Assembly (NCBI RefSeq): GCF_011393025.1
Contig: NZ_JAAOEO010000006.1
Location: 62,001 to 126,000, forward strand
Direction of reading: 5' to 3'
DNA: 64,000 bases
Origin: Neobacillus terrae
Lineage (GTDB): Bacteria; Bacillota; Bacilli; Bacillales; Cytobacillaceae
Shown here: positions 1 to 8,670 of the stretch, one piece after another
Layout: each line of letters opens with the position of its first letter
Numbering within the stretch: the first letter of the stretch is position 1
Program-made: the position numbers and the translations under genes
The notes under the pieces: model-generated
What the model was told of the DNA's origin: nothing
Databases searched by the model: none
Seen by the model: the letters and a program-made list of their open reading frames with translations, nothing else

Positions 1-75
1 CCATCACGATTTGTAGAAATAGATCCACCATACAGGTGGGGTTATAGGACGGCCGCTAAGAACGGCATTAGATAA
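1..75 (+). CDS. C-terminal end of an unidentified protein (partial)
   Basis: An open frame enters from the left edge and stops at TAA 73-75, giving 24 residues that contain the string DPPYRWGYRTAAKNGI. A perfect 10-bp hairpin terminator follows directly, which supports a real gene end. The gene converges on selA. The fragment is too short for me to assign a family. Its place next to selenium genes would make a selenoprotein-related product attractive, but nothing in these 24 residues shows it. Confidence 0.5.
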   Translation, partial: PSRFVEIDPPYRWGYRTAAKNGIR

Positions 76-98
76 AGGCTGCCAAATCGGCAGCCTTT
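74..98. terminator. Bidirectional terminator between the left-edge gene and selA
   Basis: AAAGGCTGCC (74-83) pairs perfectly with GGCAGCCTTT (89-98) around a 5-nt loop. T-rich sequence follows on both strands, so it can end both the left-edge gene and selA. Confidence 0.8.
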
Positions 99-116
99 GT
101 ATAATTCTATTTCTTT

Positions 117-1523
117 TTACAATTTTGTCAGAGCATTTAGAATTAATGTCTCTTCTTCAGGAGTTACAGATCTTAAATCAATCAGCAGTTCCTCTTTTTG
201 GATTCTAGCTACAATTGGCTGTTCAGCATTTGTACGAAGTTCTATTCCCATTTGTTCTGCACTTAATGAATGGTGCTTAAGCGATATTAGCCGAGTAGGT
301 ATCTTCACTTCCGGCATGGTTCCTCCCCCTACCTGGCTTGTCCCTTCAATTATTTTTGCAGACAATAATGGTGCCATAGGGGTTAATCTTTCAACAAACT
401 CTTTAGAACGTTCCGTCAGTTCATTAAGCGGAACTAGAATATCCCTTAATGTGGGTATATTTCTTACAGCATTTTCACCTTTTTCGTATTCCATAAGGGT
501 TCCCTCGAGGGCTGCAAGCGTCATTTTATCCACCCTAACAACCCTCGCCAGCTGATGCTTTTTCAGCTTATCTATTAGGCTTTTCCTTCCTGCTATAATC
601 CCCGCCTGCGGTCCTCCAAGAAGCTTATCGCCGCTAAAAGAAACTAGGTCAGCACCCATGTCAATTACTTCCCTCACAACGGGCTCTTCCCCAATCCCCT
701 GTTTCCGGTAGTCATATAATGCTCCGCTTCCTAAATCTTCATAGTAGACCACATTATTTAAATTATGGGTTAAATCAATTAATTCTTTAGAATCAACTGT
801 CTTTGTAAAACCAATTGTTTTAAAGTTGCTTGTATGAACCTTCAAAATCATGCCTGTTTCCTCTGAAACAGCATTTTCATAATCATACAAATGAGTTTTG
901 TTAGTGGTCCCGACTTCCTTTAATTTAGCCCCGCTCTCTTCCATAATAGAAGATATACGGAACGATCCTCCTATTTCAACAAGCTGGCCTCTAGATACGA
1001 TAACCTCTTTGGAATTAGCAAGAGCCCTTAAAATCAGATAAACTGATGCAGCATTATTATTCACGACCATAGCTGCTTCAGCTCCAGTTATCCGCTTTAA
1101 AAGTTCCTCCACATGGCTATGGCGGGACCCACGTTCTCCTATTTCAAGTATGTATTCTAAATTGGTATAATTTTGGGCTGTATTTAAAACATGCTTAATT
1201 GCTTCCTCACTGAGTCTCGCCCTGCCTAAATTGGTATGAAGAATTGTTCCTGTAGCATTGATAACTCTTTTTATAGTATAGGCAAATCTCTGGCTCAGGA
1301 GCTGATCGAGCCTATTAAATAGGGTATCTATAAAAGAAGCAGTGCCGGGCTCAGGGCCTTCCCATTTACTGCCCAATATGGATTGGCGGCATTGATCAAG
1401 AATTAGTTTTAAATTTTCGCTTAAAGAAGCAGAATCAATATTGTATTTACCAAGAAGATGGTAAAACCGTTCATGCTGTTGAAGCTCATGTACGGCTGGA
1501 ATTGAGCGCAGCCATTGTTTCAC
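117..1523 (-). CDS. selA: L-seryl-tRNA(Sec) selenium transferase SelA
   Basis: SelA is the PLP-dependent enzyme that converts seryl-tRNA(Sec) to selenocysteyl-tRNA(Sec) using selenophosphate. The protein is 468 aa, the normal SelA length. It has the N-terminal SelA region (RVINATGTILHTNLGRA near residue 85) and the PLP-lysine motif SFSGDKLLGGPQAG near residue 290. The frame is open to a TTG at 1544. I chose the GTG at 1523 because AAAGGGG lies 8 nt upstream of it and the protein then begins MKQWLRSIP, as SelA proteins usually do. selD and a UGA-containing selW-like gene lie within 1 kb, so the locus supplies selenophosphate and Sec-tRNA synthesis. selB and selC are not in the window. Confidence 0.95.
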   Translation of the reverse strand: MKQWLRSIPAVHELQQHERFYHLLGKYNIDSASLSENLKLILDQCRQSILGSKWEGPEPGTASFIDTLFNRLDQLLSQRFAYTIKRVINATGTILHTNLGRARLSEEAIKHVLNTAQNYTNLEYILEIGERGSRHSHVEELLKRITGAEAAMVVNNNAASVYLILRALANSKEVIVSRGQLVEIGGSFRISSIMEESGAKLKEVGTTNKTHLYDYENAVSEETGMILKVHTSNFKTIGFTKTVDSKELIDLTHNLNNVVYYEDLGSGALYDYRKQGIGEEPVVREVIDMGADLVSFSGDKLLGGPQAGIIAGRKSLIDKLKKHQLARVVRVDKMTLAALEGTLMEYEKGENAVRNIPTLRDILVPLNELTERSKEFVERLTPMAPLLSAKIIEGTSQVGGGTMPEVKIPTRLISLKHHSLSAEQMGIELRTNAEQPIVARIQKEELLIDLRSVTPEEETLILNALTKL

Positions 1524-1629
1524 ACTTAAAACCCCTTTACGCAAATTGAAAATGGATATTTGTTATTATACCATCTTTTCACCTTTTGAAATTAAGTGAA
1601 TAAAATGAACCAAGCAAAGGGGGATTCCA

Positions 1630-2016
1630 ATGTCTGAAAAGCCCAATGATTCCTCAAAAATGGAAAAATGGCTGGAAACATATTTTCTTGATCCGCTTAC
1701 TACTTATTTAGATCACATGCAATTTCGTATTGATTTGTATGAAACAGATAAAAAATGGATTGTGGAAGCGGTTCTTCCGGATTTTGAAAGCTCGGAAATT
1801 ACCGTTTATATAAATGAAAATGAATTAATTATAACCGCCACAAAGAAGGATGACTCTCATCCTTCCAAGGGTGAACGCCTCGTTCGAAAAGTGGAATTTC
1901 CTTTTCAAATCATTGAGAAAAAAGTAACCGCTTTATTCTCTAATGGAACACTTGAAGTATTTATTTCCAAAACCGATCCTGGTTTAGGGAAAAATCGCTT
2001 TGTTACATTACCATAA
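1630..2016 (+). CDS. Small heat-shock protein, Hsp20/alpha-crystallin family
   Basis: The product is 128 aa with an alpha-crystallin-like beta-sandwich over roughly residues 30-125. It shows the family pattern of a hydrophobic strand (WIVEAVLPDFESSEITVYI), then ELIITATK, then the late strand NGTLEVFISK. The usual C-terminal I-x-I tail is weak: it ends NRFVTLP. Such proteins are ATP-independent holdases. A GGGG ribosome site precedes the ATG. The gene sits between selA (divergent) and the selW-like gene (convergent, sharing a terminator). No functional link to selenium is evident from the sequence. Confidence 0.85.
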   Translation: MSEKPNDSSKMEKWLETYFLDPLTTYLDHMQFRIDLYETDKKWIVEAVLPDFESSEITVYINENELIITATKKDDSHPSKGERLVRKVEFPFQIIEKKVTALFSNGTLEVFISKTDPGLGKNRFVTLP

Positions 2017-2025
2017 ATACATTTA

Positions 2026-2056
2026 AAGCCCTCTGCGATTACTGCAGAGGGCTCTT
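2026..2056. terminator. Bidirectional terminator between hsp20 and the selW-like gene
   Basis: GCCCTCTGC (2028-2036) pairs with GCAGAGGGC (2044-2052), flanked by A/T runs. The selW-like stop codon (2060-2062) lies just beside it, so it serves both converging genes. Confidence 0.75.
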
Positions 2057-2059
2057 TAC

Positions 2060-2299
2060 TTATAGAGATTCAATTTTACTAATTATTTCTTCTGTATTTG
2101 GAAATACTCCAGTTTCAAGCTTGGAGTAAATTTTTTGATCATCTACTGTTACTTCAAAGGCACCGCCTGATACAGGTACCAGTTCCATTTTTTCAATATC
2201 TCTTCGAAAATGAGTAAAAAGTTCTTCCGCGAAACTCGCGGCTTTTGGTGCGTAGTTTCACATCATACAAAATTCGACGATAACCTGGTGCTTTTTCAT
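2060..2299 (-). CDS. SelW/Rdx-family selenoprotein with in-frame UGA (Sec14)
   Basis: Reading TGA at 2258-2260 as selenocysteine gives a continuous 79-aa protein that begins MKKHQVIVEFCMMUNYAPKA. The first strand followed by CxxU (Cys11, Sec14) and NYAP is the redox motif of the SelW/SelT/SelH/Rdx thioredoxin-like family. The later SGGAFEVTVDD and the C-terminal KLETGVFPNTEEI segment also fit that family. Translation starts at ATG 2299 behind an AGGGGG site. The frame after the UGA is open to TAA 2060-2062, and a hairpin 19 nt downstream of the UGA fits a bacterial SECIS. Selenium genes selA and selD flank it. The product is probably a thiol/selenol oxidoreductase, substrate unknown. A reader treating UGA as stop would see only 13 residues. 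Confidence 0.88.
2227..2241 (-). promoter_or_regulatory. Putative bacterial SECIS hairpin of the selW-like gene
   Basis: On the minus strand CCGCGA, loop GTT, TCGCGG form a perfect 6-bp stem. It begins 19 nt after the first base of the UGA and has G as the first loop base. This spacing and loop G match the general bacterial SECIS pattern that SelB recognises. It is inside the coding sequence, as bacterial SECIS elements are. Confidence 0.7.
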
Positions 2300-2449
2300 G
2301 AATAAACCCCCTGGAAAAATAAATATCTTAATATACCCACTAGGATATAATAATTTTAGTATACCCCATAATTCTTTCGCAAATGTTATGCTTCTGGAAG
2401 TGCAGTTTTTCTTAGCAAGAGTTATACTAATGAAATGGAGGTGGACTTG
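2300..2449. promoter_or_regulatory. Divergent promoter region between the selW-like gene and selD
   Basis: The 150-bp gap separates two divergent UGA-containing genes. A TATACT at 2423-2428 (plus) and another on the minus strand near 2357-2362 are candidate -10 boxes. The matching -35 boxes are weak, so the exact promoters are uncertain. Ribosome sites are clear on both sides: TGGAGGTG at 2436-2443 for selD, and AGGGGG for the selW-like gene. Confidence 0.4.
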
Positions 2450-3502
2450 ATGAGTGAACATGAAAAAATTCGCCTTACTTCTTTTTCAACAAAAGCTGGT
2501 TGAGGCTGTAAAATTGGTCCTGAGGACCTGGCGCAAGTTTTGCGTCAATTGCCAAAGCAAGATCCTGTTCCTGAGCTTCTCGTGGGACACGAAACATCCG
2601 ATGATGCAGGGGTTTATAAATTAACGGATTCTATTGCCCTGATTCAAACGGTTGATTACTTTACTCCAATCGTTGATGATCCATATATGTTTGGACAAAT
2701 TGCAGCAGCAAACTCTTTAAGTGATGTTTATGCAATGGGCGGGGAACCCAAAACAGTATTGAATATAGTAGGTTATCCGATTAAAAAGCTGGGTCCTGCC
2801 ACGTTGTCTGATATTCTTCGGGGGGCAGCCGATAAAGTTAAAGAAGCCGGTGCTCTTACCGTCGGTGGTCACTCAATTGATGATCAGGAACCTAAATTTG
2901 GTTTGTCTGTAACCGGCATTGTACACCCGGATAAGGTGTGGAAAAATGTTGGGGCCCAGCCAGGAGATGTACTTGTCCTGACAAAACCAATTGGAGTCGG
3001 AATTTTAACCACTGGCATTAAACGGGGAGCAGTTACCCCAGACCAGGAACAGGTAGTAACAGAAACAATGGCTGAGCTGAATAAGGCTGCAGCAGAAAAT
3101 CTTATGCCGTTCCATCCTCATGCCGTTACAGATGTTACAGGATTTGGTCTGCTCGGACATGGAAGCGAAATGGCTCGTGGCAGCGGGGTATCTTTTGAAA
3201 TAGAATTATCGAAGGTGCCAGTTTTGGAAGGATCATTTGAACTTGCAAAAGATGGGGTTGTACCTGGAGGTTCGAAATCTAATCATAAATGGCTGTTTAA
3301 CGATATTTATTATGAAGATATCTCAGATTATGAACAAATTGTATTATGTGATGCAGTTACCTCAGGAGGACTTTTGATCTCTATTTCTGAAGAAGAGGCC
3401 GTTCAGTATATCGCAAATCTTCATGATAACGGAGTTGGTTACGCCGCTATCATTGGGCGTGTTTCAAATCAAAAGGACAAGTTAATCTATGTTTCAAGAT
3501 AA
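2450..3502 (+). CDS. selD: Selenide, water dikinase SelD, itself a selenoprotein (Sec18)
   Basis: SelD makes selenophosphate from selenide and ATP. Starting at ATG 2450 (GGAGG 6 nt upstream) the frame reads MSEHEKIRLTSFSTKAG, then TGA at 2501-2503, then GCKIGPEDLAQ and the rest of SelD, 350 aa in all. The UGA falls exactly at the catalytic Cys/Sec of the family motif G-(C/U)-G-C-K, with the essential Lys at residue 21. HETSDDAGVY (about residues 51-60), AANSLSDVYAMGG and GGHSIDD are further SelD hallmarks. Reading from the next possible start (2540) would delete the active site, so UGA as Sec is by far the better reading. A hairpin begins 15 nt after the start of the UGA. The product would need its own activity for its synthesis, a known autoregulatory arrangement. 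Confidence 0.95.
2516..2528 (+). promoter_or_regulatory. Putative bacterial SECIS hairpin of selD
   Basis: GGTCC (2516-2520), loop TGA, GGACC (2524-2528) make a perfect 5-bp stem 13-15 nt downstream of the Sec codon, with G in the apical loop. The loop TGA is not in the coding frame. Position and shape suit a bacterial SECIS. Confidence 0.65.
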
Positions 3503-3528
3503 GCATTCCATTCTGGAATGCTTTTTTT
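3503..3528 (+). terminator. selD terminator
   Basis: GCATTCCA (3503-3510) and TGGAATGC (3514-3521) form an 8-bp stem followed by seven T residues, directly after the selD stop codon. Confidence 0.85.
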
Positions 3529-3626
3529 AGTCTGGATTTACCTATAGAAAGAACAAAAGACTAAGCCCTGTTTAGAGGATGAAAGACTTGTGGTGCCGAA
3601 TTGCAATAGTTTCTATACGAAAAAAA

Positions 3627-3657
3627 GGACCAAATAAAAAATTATTTGGTCCCTTTT
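3627..3657 (-). terminator. Terminator of the tdh-kbl operon
   Basis: GGACCAAATAA (3628-3638) pairs with TTATTTGGTCC (3642-3652). On the minus strand it is followed by a run of seven T. It lies just past the end of the threonine dehydrogenase gene. Confidence 0.85.
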
Positions 3658-3664
3658 AAAAGGA

Positions 3665-4609
3665 TTACAGCTTTTGACGAAGCTTTTCAATCATGTCTTT
3701 AGTCATTGTTTCAAGATTATATTCAGCCTTAAAGCCCCACTCTGCAGCTGCTGCAGACGCATCAATGGAATTTGGCCAGCTCTCAGCAATTTTTTGTCGA
3801 TCCAGATCTACATTATATTCTATATGAAAATCAGGAATATTTTTCTTGATTTCAGCTGCTATCTCTTCCGGTGCAAAGCTCATTGCTGTTACATTAAAAG
3901 CATTCCTGTGAATAAGCTTTGCAGAATCTGCTTCCATTAAGTTTATGATGGCATTCAATGCATCAGGCATATACATCATATCCATATAGGTTCCTTTATC
4001 AATATAAGATGTATATTTTCCGTTTTTAACAGCCTCATAATAGATTTCCACTGCGTAATCTGTTGTACCGCCGCCTGGAGGTGTATCATATGAAATCAAT
4101 CCAGGAAAACGTACTCCCCTTGTATCCACGCCGAACTTATGGAAGTAATAATCAGATAACAGTTCTCCTGCTACTTTGTTTACACCGTACATGGTAGTAG
4201 GGCGCATTATCGTGTCCTGAGGGGTATTGTCCTTAGGTGTTGAAGGGCCAAAAGCTCCAATAGAACTTGGCGTGAAAAATTGAGCCTTAAGTTCCCTTGC
4301 TGTTTCAAGGGCATTCATGAGCCCGCCCATGTTGAGATTCCATGCAAAAACTGGTTTTGCTTCTGCAGTTGCAGATAAAAGTGCAGCAAGATGCATAACG
4401 GTATCCACATTATATTTTTTAGCTGTTTCCATCATGGATTGCAGATTCGTAACATCGACTACTTCAAATGGTCCGCTTTGTGCAGCTTCACTATCATTTT
4501 TCCGAATGTCGGTGGCAATAACATTATCGGATCCATAAACTTCTCGTAGTCTTAAGGTAAGCTCTGATCCAATCTGTCCCAATGCCCCCGTAATTAAAAT
4601 ACGTTTCAT
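3665..4609 (-). CDS. L-threonine 3-dehydrogenase, epimerase/SDR type
   Basis: The 314-aa protein has the extended-SDR Rossmann motif [11 protein letters not shown] (residues 6-16) and the catalytic pair Tyr141/Lys145 in [10 protein letters not shown]. It matches the short, UDP-galactose-epimerase-like threonine dehydrogenases rather than the zinc-dependent Tdh. The assignment rests on the residue pattern (STATAEAKP-like substrate loop, PSSIGAFGP) and on the gene immediately upstream, kbl, whose enzyme takes the product 2-amino-3-ketobutyrate. GGAG lies about 8 nt before the ATG. The 33-nt gap to kbl and the single downstream terminator indicate one operon. It acts in the cytoplasm, with NAD as cofactor. 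Confidence 0.88.
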   Translation of the reverse strand: MKRILITGALGQIGSELTLRLREVYGSDNVIATDIRKNDSEAAQSGPFEVVDVTNLQSMMETAKKYNVDTVMHLAALLSATAEAKPVFAWNLNMGGLMNALETARELKAQFFTPSSIGAFGPSTPKDNTPQDTIMRPTTMYGVNKVAGELLSDYYFHKFGVDTRGVRFPGLISYDTPPGGGTTDYAVEIYYEAVKNGKYTSYIDKGTYMDMMYMPDALNAIINLMEADSAKLIHRNAFNVTAMSFAPEEIAAEIKKNIPDFHIEYNVDLDRQKIAESWPNSIDASAAAAEWGFKAEYNLETMTKDMIEKLRQKL

Positions 4610-4642
4610 TAATTCTCCATCCTCCGCAAAATACTTCGATTG

Positions 4643-5836
4643 CTATTTAATAACGCCCATTTCCCTTCCTACTTTTTCGTATATGGCAATTGCGTTATCA
4701 AGCATTTCTTTCGTATGGGCAGCTGTTGGCATATTCCGCACCCTTCCTGTACCCTGTGGCACTGTCGGGAACACAATCGCTTTAGCGTAAACACCTTCAT
4801 CATTAAGGCGTTTGCTGAACTGCTGTGTCAGTTTTTCATCGCCAATAATACAAGGAGTAATTGGTGTTTCACTATTGCCGATATTAAAGCCAAGTTCCTT
4901 CAAGCCTTTTTTCAGGTAATTTCCATTCTCCCAAAGGCGTTCGTTCAACTCAGTGCTTTCCATTAAAATTTCAATGGCTTTTCTGCTTGCAGCAACATCT
5001 GCTGGAGTTAAAGAGGTAGAGAAAAGGAATGGACGGCTCCGTACTTTAAGCCAGTCAATCAGATTTTTTTTACCTGCAACATAACCGCCTACAACACCAA
5101 TTGCTTTTGATAATGTACCAATTTGAAAGTCAATTTTATCAGATAGACCAAAGTGCTTGACTGTGCCTGCCCCTTTTCCAAGAACTCCAGAACCATGGGC
5201 ATCATCTACATAAGTAATAAGGTCAAATTCTTCTGCTATTTTCACAATTTCAGGAAGCAGAGCGATGTCCCCATCCATAGAAAAAACACCATCTGTAATA
5301 ACCATTAATTTATTATATTTTCCTGATTCTTTAGCTTCTTTTGCTTTTGCTCGTAAATCATCCATATCGGAATGGTTGAAACGGATAATAGCCGCACGTG
5401 AAAGGCGGCAGCCATCTATAATGGATGCGTGGTTTAATTCATCCGATAAAATAGCATCATTTTTATCCATAACGGCAGAGATTGCTGCCATATTGCAATT
5501 AAAACCTGACTGATAAGCAATAGCAGCTTCAGTGTGCTTAAACTCAGCCAATTTTTCTTCTAAATCAACATGTAGCTTTAATGTTCCGTTTATAGTCCTT
5601 ACTGCACCGGCGCCAACACCAAATTGATCAAGAGCTTCCGCTGCTGCTTTTTTAAGGCGTTCGTCCGTCGCAAGCCCAAGATAATTATTGGAAGAAAGGT
5701 TAATAAGCTCTTTACCTTGAATCGTAATAACAGGGCCATTTGGGCTTTCAAGCGGGTCAATCACATTGTAAAGACCTTTTCCTTTCAAATCGTCAAGATT
5801 TTCATTTAAAAATAGCTCTAATGTTTTACTGGACAT
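4643..5836 (-). CDS. kbl: 2-amino-3-ketobutyrate CoA ligase (glycine C-acetyltransferase)
   Basis: This 397-aa alpha-oxoamine synthase is PLP-dependent. It cleaves 2-amino-3-ketobutyrate with CoA to glycine and acetyl-CoA. Motifs include [10 protein letters not shown] near residue 48, [15 protein letters not shown], the cofactor aspartate in [11 protein letters not shown] and the PLP lysine in [13 protein letters not shown]. The frame is open from 5851, but GGGAGG lies just upstream of the sixth codon, so I start at ATG 5836 (MSSKTLELF). It is the first gene of the operon with the threonine dehydrogenase. Other oxoamine synthases (BioF) are close relatives, but the partner gene decides for Kbl. 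Confidence 0.92.
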   Translation of the reverse strand: MSSKTLELFLNENLDDLKGKGLYNVIDPLESPNGPVITIQGKELINLSSNNYLGLATDERLKKAAAEALDQFGVGAGAVRTINGTLKLHVDLEEKLAEFKHTEAAIAYQSGFNCNMAAISAVMDKNDAILSDELNHASIIDGCRLSRAAIIRFNHSDMDDLRAKAKEAKESGKYNKLMVITDGVFSMDGDIALLPEIVKIAEEFDLITYVDDAHGSGVLGKGAGTVKHFGLSDKIDFQIGTLSKAIGVVGGYVAGKKNLIDWLKVRSRPFLFSTSLTPADVAASRKAIEILMESTELNERLWENGNYLKKGLKELGFNIGNSETPITPCIIGDEKLTQQFSKRLNDEGVYAKAIVFPTVPQGTGRVRNMPTAAHTKEMLDNAIAIYEKVGREMGVIK

Positions 5837-6218
5837 GTTTGAACCTCCCATTTGAAATCTCGTTTTGTTGTTGTATCAAAAACATATGTACATCTGAAAA
5901 AGACAGTTAAAGTTAGTTTGAATCCACTTGTATAAAAGGTTTCTCCCTTAATACTTTACCATATATTTTATTAATGTTCATACCTAGAGGACATCTTTTT
6001 TTAAAATTTTTCTTTTTCCTGTATGAATTAGAATAACCACTTAATCCTTCCGCTATTTTCAGAACAAAAGGCGTAGTTAAATGATAAAAGTCTAAATTCG
6101 CCACTTCCTGGGAAGCCTCATCCTCGAAAAAGATAAAGCTATTTCATCGAGAGAGGTATAACTAACGAAGTTTTCGTTCAGAAGGTGGTTTAAAATAGTT
6201 TCCAAAAAGAAAAAAAAC
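5837..6218. other. Intergenic region with no supported gene
   Basis: It should hold the kbl promoter, but I see no convincing -35/-10 pair. A 63-codon minus-strand frame (5913-6104) has no ribosome site and no recognisable product. A short inverted repeat AACGAA/TTCGTT occurs near 6164-6178. Confidence 0.4.
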
Positions 6219-6247
6219 AGCCCTGTAAACGACAAGACTGTTTGGGA
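6219..6247 (-). terminator. Terminator after the chemotaxis receptor remnant
   Basis: On the minus strand AAACAG-t-CTTGT pairs with ACAGG-g-CTGTTT around a small loop, followed by eight T. It is retained although the gene it served has lost its 5' end. Confidence 0.65.
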
Positions 6248-6254
6248 CTATAGA

Positions 6255-6962
6255 TTAAATACTAAACTTGGAAAAAGATTTTTTAAATGTTCCAGACATC
6301 TTAGCAAGTTCTTCAGAGGAAGCAAGAAGTTCCTGCATTACTGCATTTTGCTGTTCGGTTGTCGCCGCAACCTTTTCGATACTTTCAGCCGAACTGGATG
6401 AATTGCACGCAATCTCTTCTGCTGACTCAAGAAGTAACTGCATCCGCTGGTTTGTCAATTCCCCTGCAATTTGAACGGCTTCACTTTGTTGTTTTACATT
6501 TCCTGTTGCATCAAGAATTTCGTCAAAAATGATTCCTACATTTTCGACTATCTCTCCGCCTTTATTTACTGCCTCAGCGCTATCGTTCATTGCTAATGAA
6601 GCGTTTGCTGTTTCCTCTGTAATATATTCGAGTATGTTTCGTATATCCCCGGCTGCACGGGCTGATTGCTCTGCAAGTATTCTTACCTCATCAGCCACAA
6701 CGCCGAAGCCTCTTCCGTGTTCTCCTGCTCTTGCTGCTTCGATTGCAGCATTTAAAGCCAAAAGATTTGAAATGTCTGTTATTAAAGCGGCATTTTCATT
6801 TATTTTCAGTGAGTTCTCATTAAGAGTTCGGATTGCAGCAGATAGATTTAGAACCTTATCATTTATAGTAAGCATCTGAGCAGTAACATTTTCAACATAC
6901 TGTGTGCCCTGCTGAACCTTTTCTTCCGTTCGAGAAGCAAGTTTTACAGACTTGTTTGACGT
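6255..6962 (-). pseudogene. Methyl-accepting chemotaxis protein, signalling domain only (5' truncated)
   Basis: The frame encodes the cytoplasmic four-helix signalling module of an MCP. It contains the conserved hairpin tip [31 protein letters not shown], here spanning over 20 residues at about 6675-6765, flanked by heptad-rich helices. The frame is open up to codon 6960-6962 and is MCP-like from its first residues, but the sensor, membrane segments and HAMP domain are missing. A start exists only at ATG 6875, inside the helix and without a good ribosome site. The 5' end overlaps the last six codons of the upstream MFS gene in another frame. This suggests a deletion fused a receptor 3' end to the MFS gene. 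A short soluble receptor made by translational coupling is a less likely alternative. Confidence 0.7.
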
Positions 6963-8137
6963 TTAATAAGAGATTCTTTACGCCCGTGAAGTAAAAAATA
7001 TAATATCAAGCCGGCAATTACTACAAACATGCCAGAGAAATAAAGAGAACTAAAACCAATTTTGGCGGCTGCCAGTCCAGTTAAATAAGACCCTGTTCCA
7101 ATACCGAGGTCAAAAATGGACAAAAATGTTGCTGTGGCAAGCCTTCTTCTGTTAGGAAGAGATTCCTGGATGGCGATTGTCTGGAGACTTGGAAAGACAG
7201 TTCCCCAGCCAAGGCCAATAAAGCCAGCTGCAATTAAAAATAAGGATGGTCCAGTGGTTTTACTAAGCAGGAGCATTCCAATAGCAAACAAAAGAATAGA
7301 TGGATAAATAATGATATTGGCACCATAAAGGTCAAACCATTTCCCTGTGAAAGGCCTGCTTAAAAGCAGAATAATAGCATAAACAACAAAGAAAAAGCTT
7401 GCCGTTTCTACCAGCCCAAGCTCTTTAGCAAAAACAGAAACAAATGAAAGAATGGAAGAATAAACTAACGCAAATACAGCACCTACAAGCGAAATTTTTA
7501 CTGCTGATTTTTCAAATAGGTCGCGGAAACTTAGCGGAGCAGCTTTTCGTAAAACTGTATCCCCCTTTTCCTTTGTATCCAATTTGATCAGCCATGAGGT
7601 TAACAATCCGAAGAAGGATAAAAGGAGACCAATTACAAACGTCCAATTACTTCCTAAATTTTGAATCGTATTTAAACCAAGGAAAGGGCCTGCTACCATT
7701 GCCAGGTTCATCGACATCGCATAATAGCCCATGCCTTCCCCCCGTCTGGAATCAGGAATAATTTCTGCTACGATTGTACCTACAGCGGTTGTAGCCATGC
7801 CAAATCCAATGCCATGGAAAAAACGTAGAATGAGCAGGCCTGTCAAAGTGTGCGGTAAAAAGTATAATGCTGTGGCAGCAGTAAAAATTATAACGGAAGC
7901 CATTAGAATTACTTTTTCTCCTACCTTACCAATCCACTGTCCGGCAAAAGGTCTTATTATAATCGCAGAAATTAGGAAAACAGTGACCACTAAACCTACT
8001 TTTGAGGCACTTCCATGTAAATCCTGTATAACGTAAATCGGCAGACTTACGAGTAAGTAATAAAAAACTAAAAATAGAGAAAAGCCGCTTAAACAAACAT
8101 TAATAAAATTTCTTGTCCATAATTTTTGTTTTTCCAA
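6944..8137 (-). CDS. MFS transporter, drug-efflux-like
   Basis: The 397-aa protein has twelve predicted membrane segments. The MFS loop 2-3 signature appears as [12 protein letters not shown], and its second-half counterpart as [11 protein letters not shown]. Start is TTG 8137, with TGGAGG 8 nt upstream; the protein opens [11 protein letters not shown]. It is probably a proton-coupled exporter in the cytoplasmic membrane, substrate unknown. Its 3' end overlaps the receptor remnant by 19 nt, which looks like a recombination scar rather than a designed operon. Confidence 0.8.
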   Translation of the reverse strand: MEKQKLWTRNFINVCLSGFSLFLVFYYLLVSLPIYVIQDLHGSASKVGLVVTVFLISAIIIRPFAGQWIGKVGEKVILMASVIIFTAATALYFLPHTLTGLLILRFFHGIGFGMATTAVGTIVAEIIPDSRRGEGMGYYAMSMNLAMVAGPFLGLNTIQNLGSNWTFVIGLLLSFFGLLTSWLIKLDTKEKGDTVLRKAAPLSFRDLFEKSAVKISLVGAVFALVYSSILSFVSVFAKELGLVETASFFFVVYAIILLLSRPFTGKWFDLYGANIIIYPSILLFAIGMLLLSKTTGPSLFLIAAGFIGLGWGTVFPSLQTIAIQESLPNRRRLATATFLSIFDLGIGTGSYLTGLAAAKIGFSSLYFSGMFVVIAGLILYFLLHGRKESLIKRQTSL

Positions 8138-8194
8138 ATATGTAACCTCCAGTTGAACGAATAAAAAAATACAACTAGGTAAATATATGCCTAA

Positions 8195-8230
8195 AAAGAA
8201 AAAGCAGTCAACTCAAAAAACTTGACTGCT
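8195..8230 (-). terminator. Terminator of the acetyltransferase gene
   Basis: AGCAGTCAA (8203-8211) pairs with TTGACTGCT (8222-8230). On the minus strand a TTTTTCTTTTT tail follows. Confidence 0.8.
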
Positions 8231-8238
8231 AACATGCT

Positions 8239-8670
8239 TTATTCATATTTTGCTAGTGTTTCACCCCATGGTGCCGGGCCTTCTTCCCGAAATCCCACTG
8301 ACCGATAAAGTCTAGCTGCCTGAGTATTATCCGGCTTATAACCAACCATAATAATCTTAGATTGTGGCCGGTTTTTTATATCGCGAATAATTCCCTTTAA
8401 AGCTGCTTTTCCATAACCTTTGCTCTGATACCTTTCATCAATCATATAACGGTAAATCCAGTAGTTATGGTCATCCTCGTCAATACCGTACATGGCAAAG
8501 CCCACCATATTATCATCGCTATAAATAGCTATTGCTTCAAATTCAGGCAAAAACTGGACCTCTGCTATGGAATAAAGGTTAGAGGCTACATTTTTCTTCT
8601 GATCCTTCCCTACTCTTAAGCTTGCTGCTTCTTCCCAGTTCTCTTTGGTAATTCTTTCAAGTCGTATCAA
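8239..8670 (-). CDS. GNAT acetyltransferase, BltD/spermidine-acetyltransferase-like
   Basis: The 143-aa GNAT-fold protein has the acetyl-CoA loop YQSKGYGKAAL near residue 95 and the segment MVGFAMYGIDEDDHNYWIYRYMID. The latter closely resembles BltD-type diamine/spermidine N-acetyltransferases of bacilli. The frame opens at a TTG at 8688, but AAAGGGG sits 7 nt before a second TTG at 8670 and nothing precedes the first, so I use 8670 (MIRLERITKEN). It is likely a cytoplasmic polyamine or small-amine acetyltransferase. The substrate is inferred from similarity only. Confidence 0.8.
   Translation of the reverse strand: MIRLERITKENWEEAASLRVGKDQKKNVASNLYSIAEVQFLPEFEAIAIYSDDNMVGFAMYGIDEDDHNYWIYRYMIDERYQSKGYGKAALKGIIRDIKNRPQSKIIMVGYKPDNTQAARLYRSVGFREEGPAPWGETLAKYE

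Noticed and set aside
5913..6104. 63-codon minus-strand frame near kbl
   Set aside because: No ribosome site, composition like non-coding AT-rich DNA, and no family resemblance.
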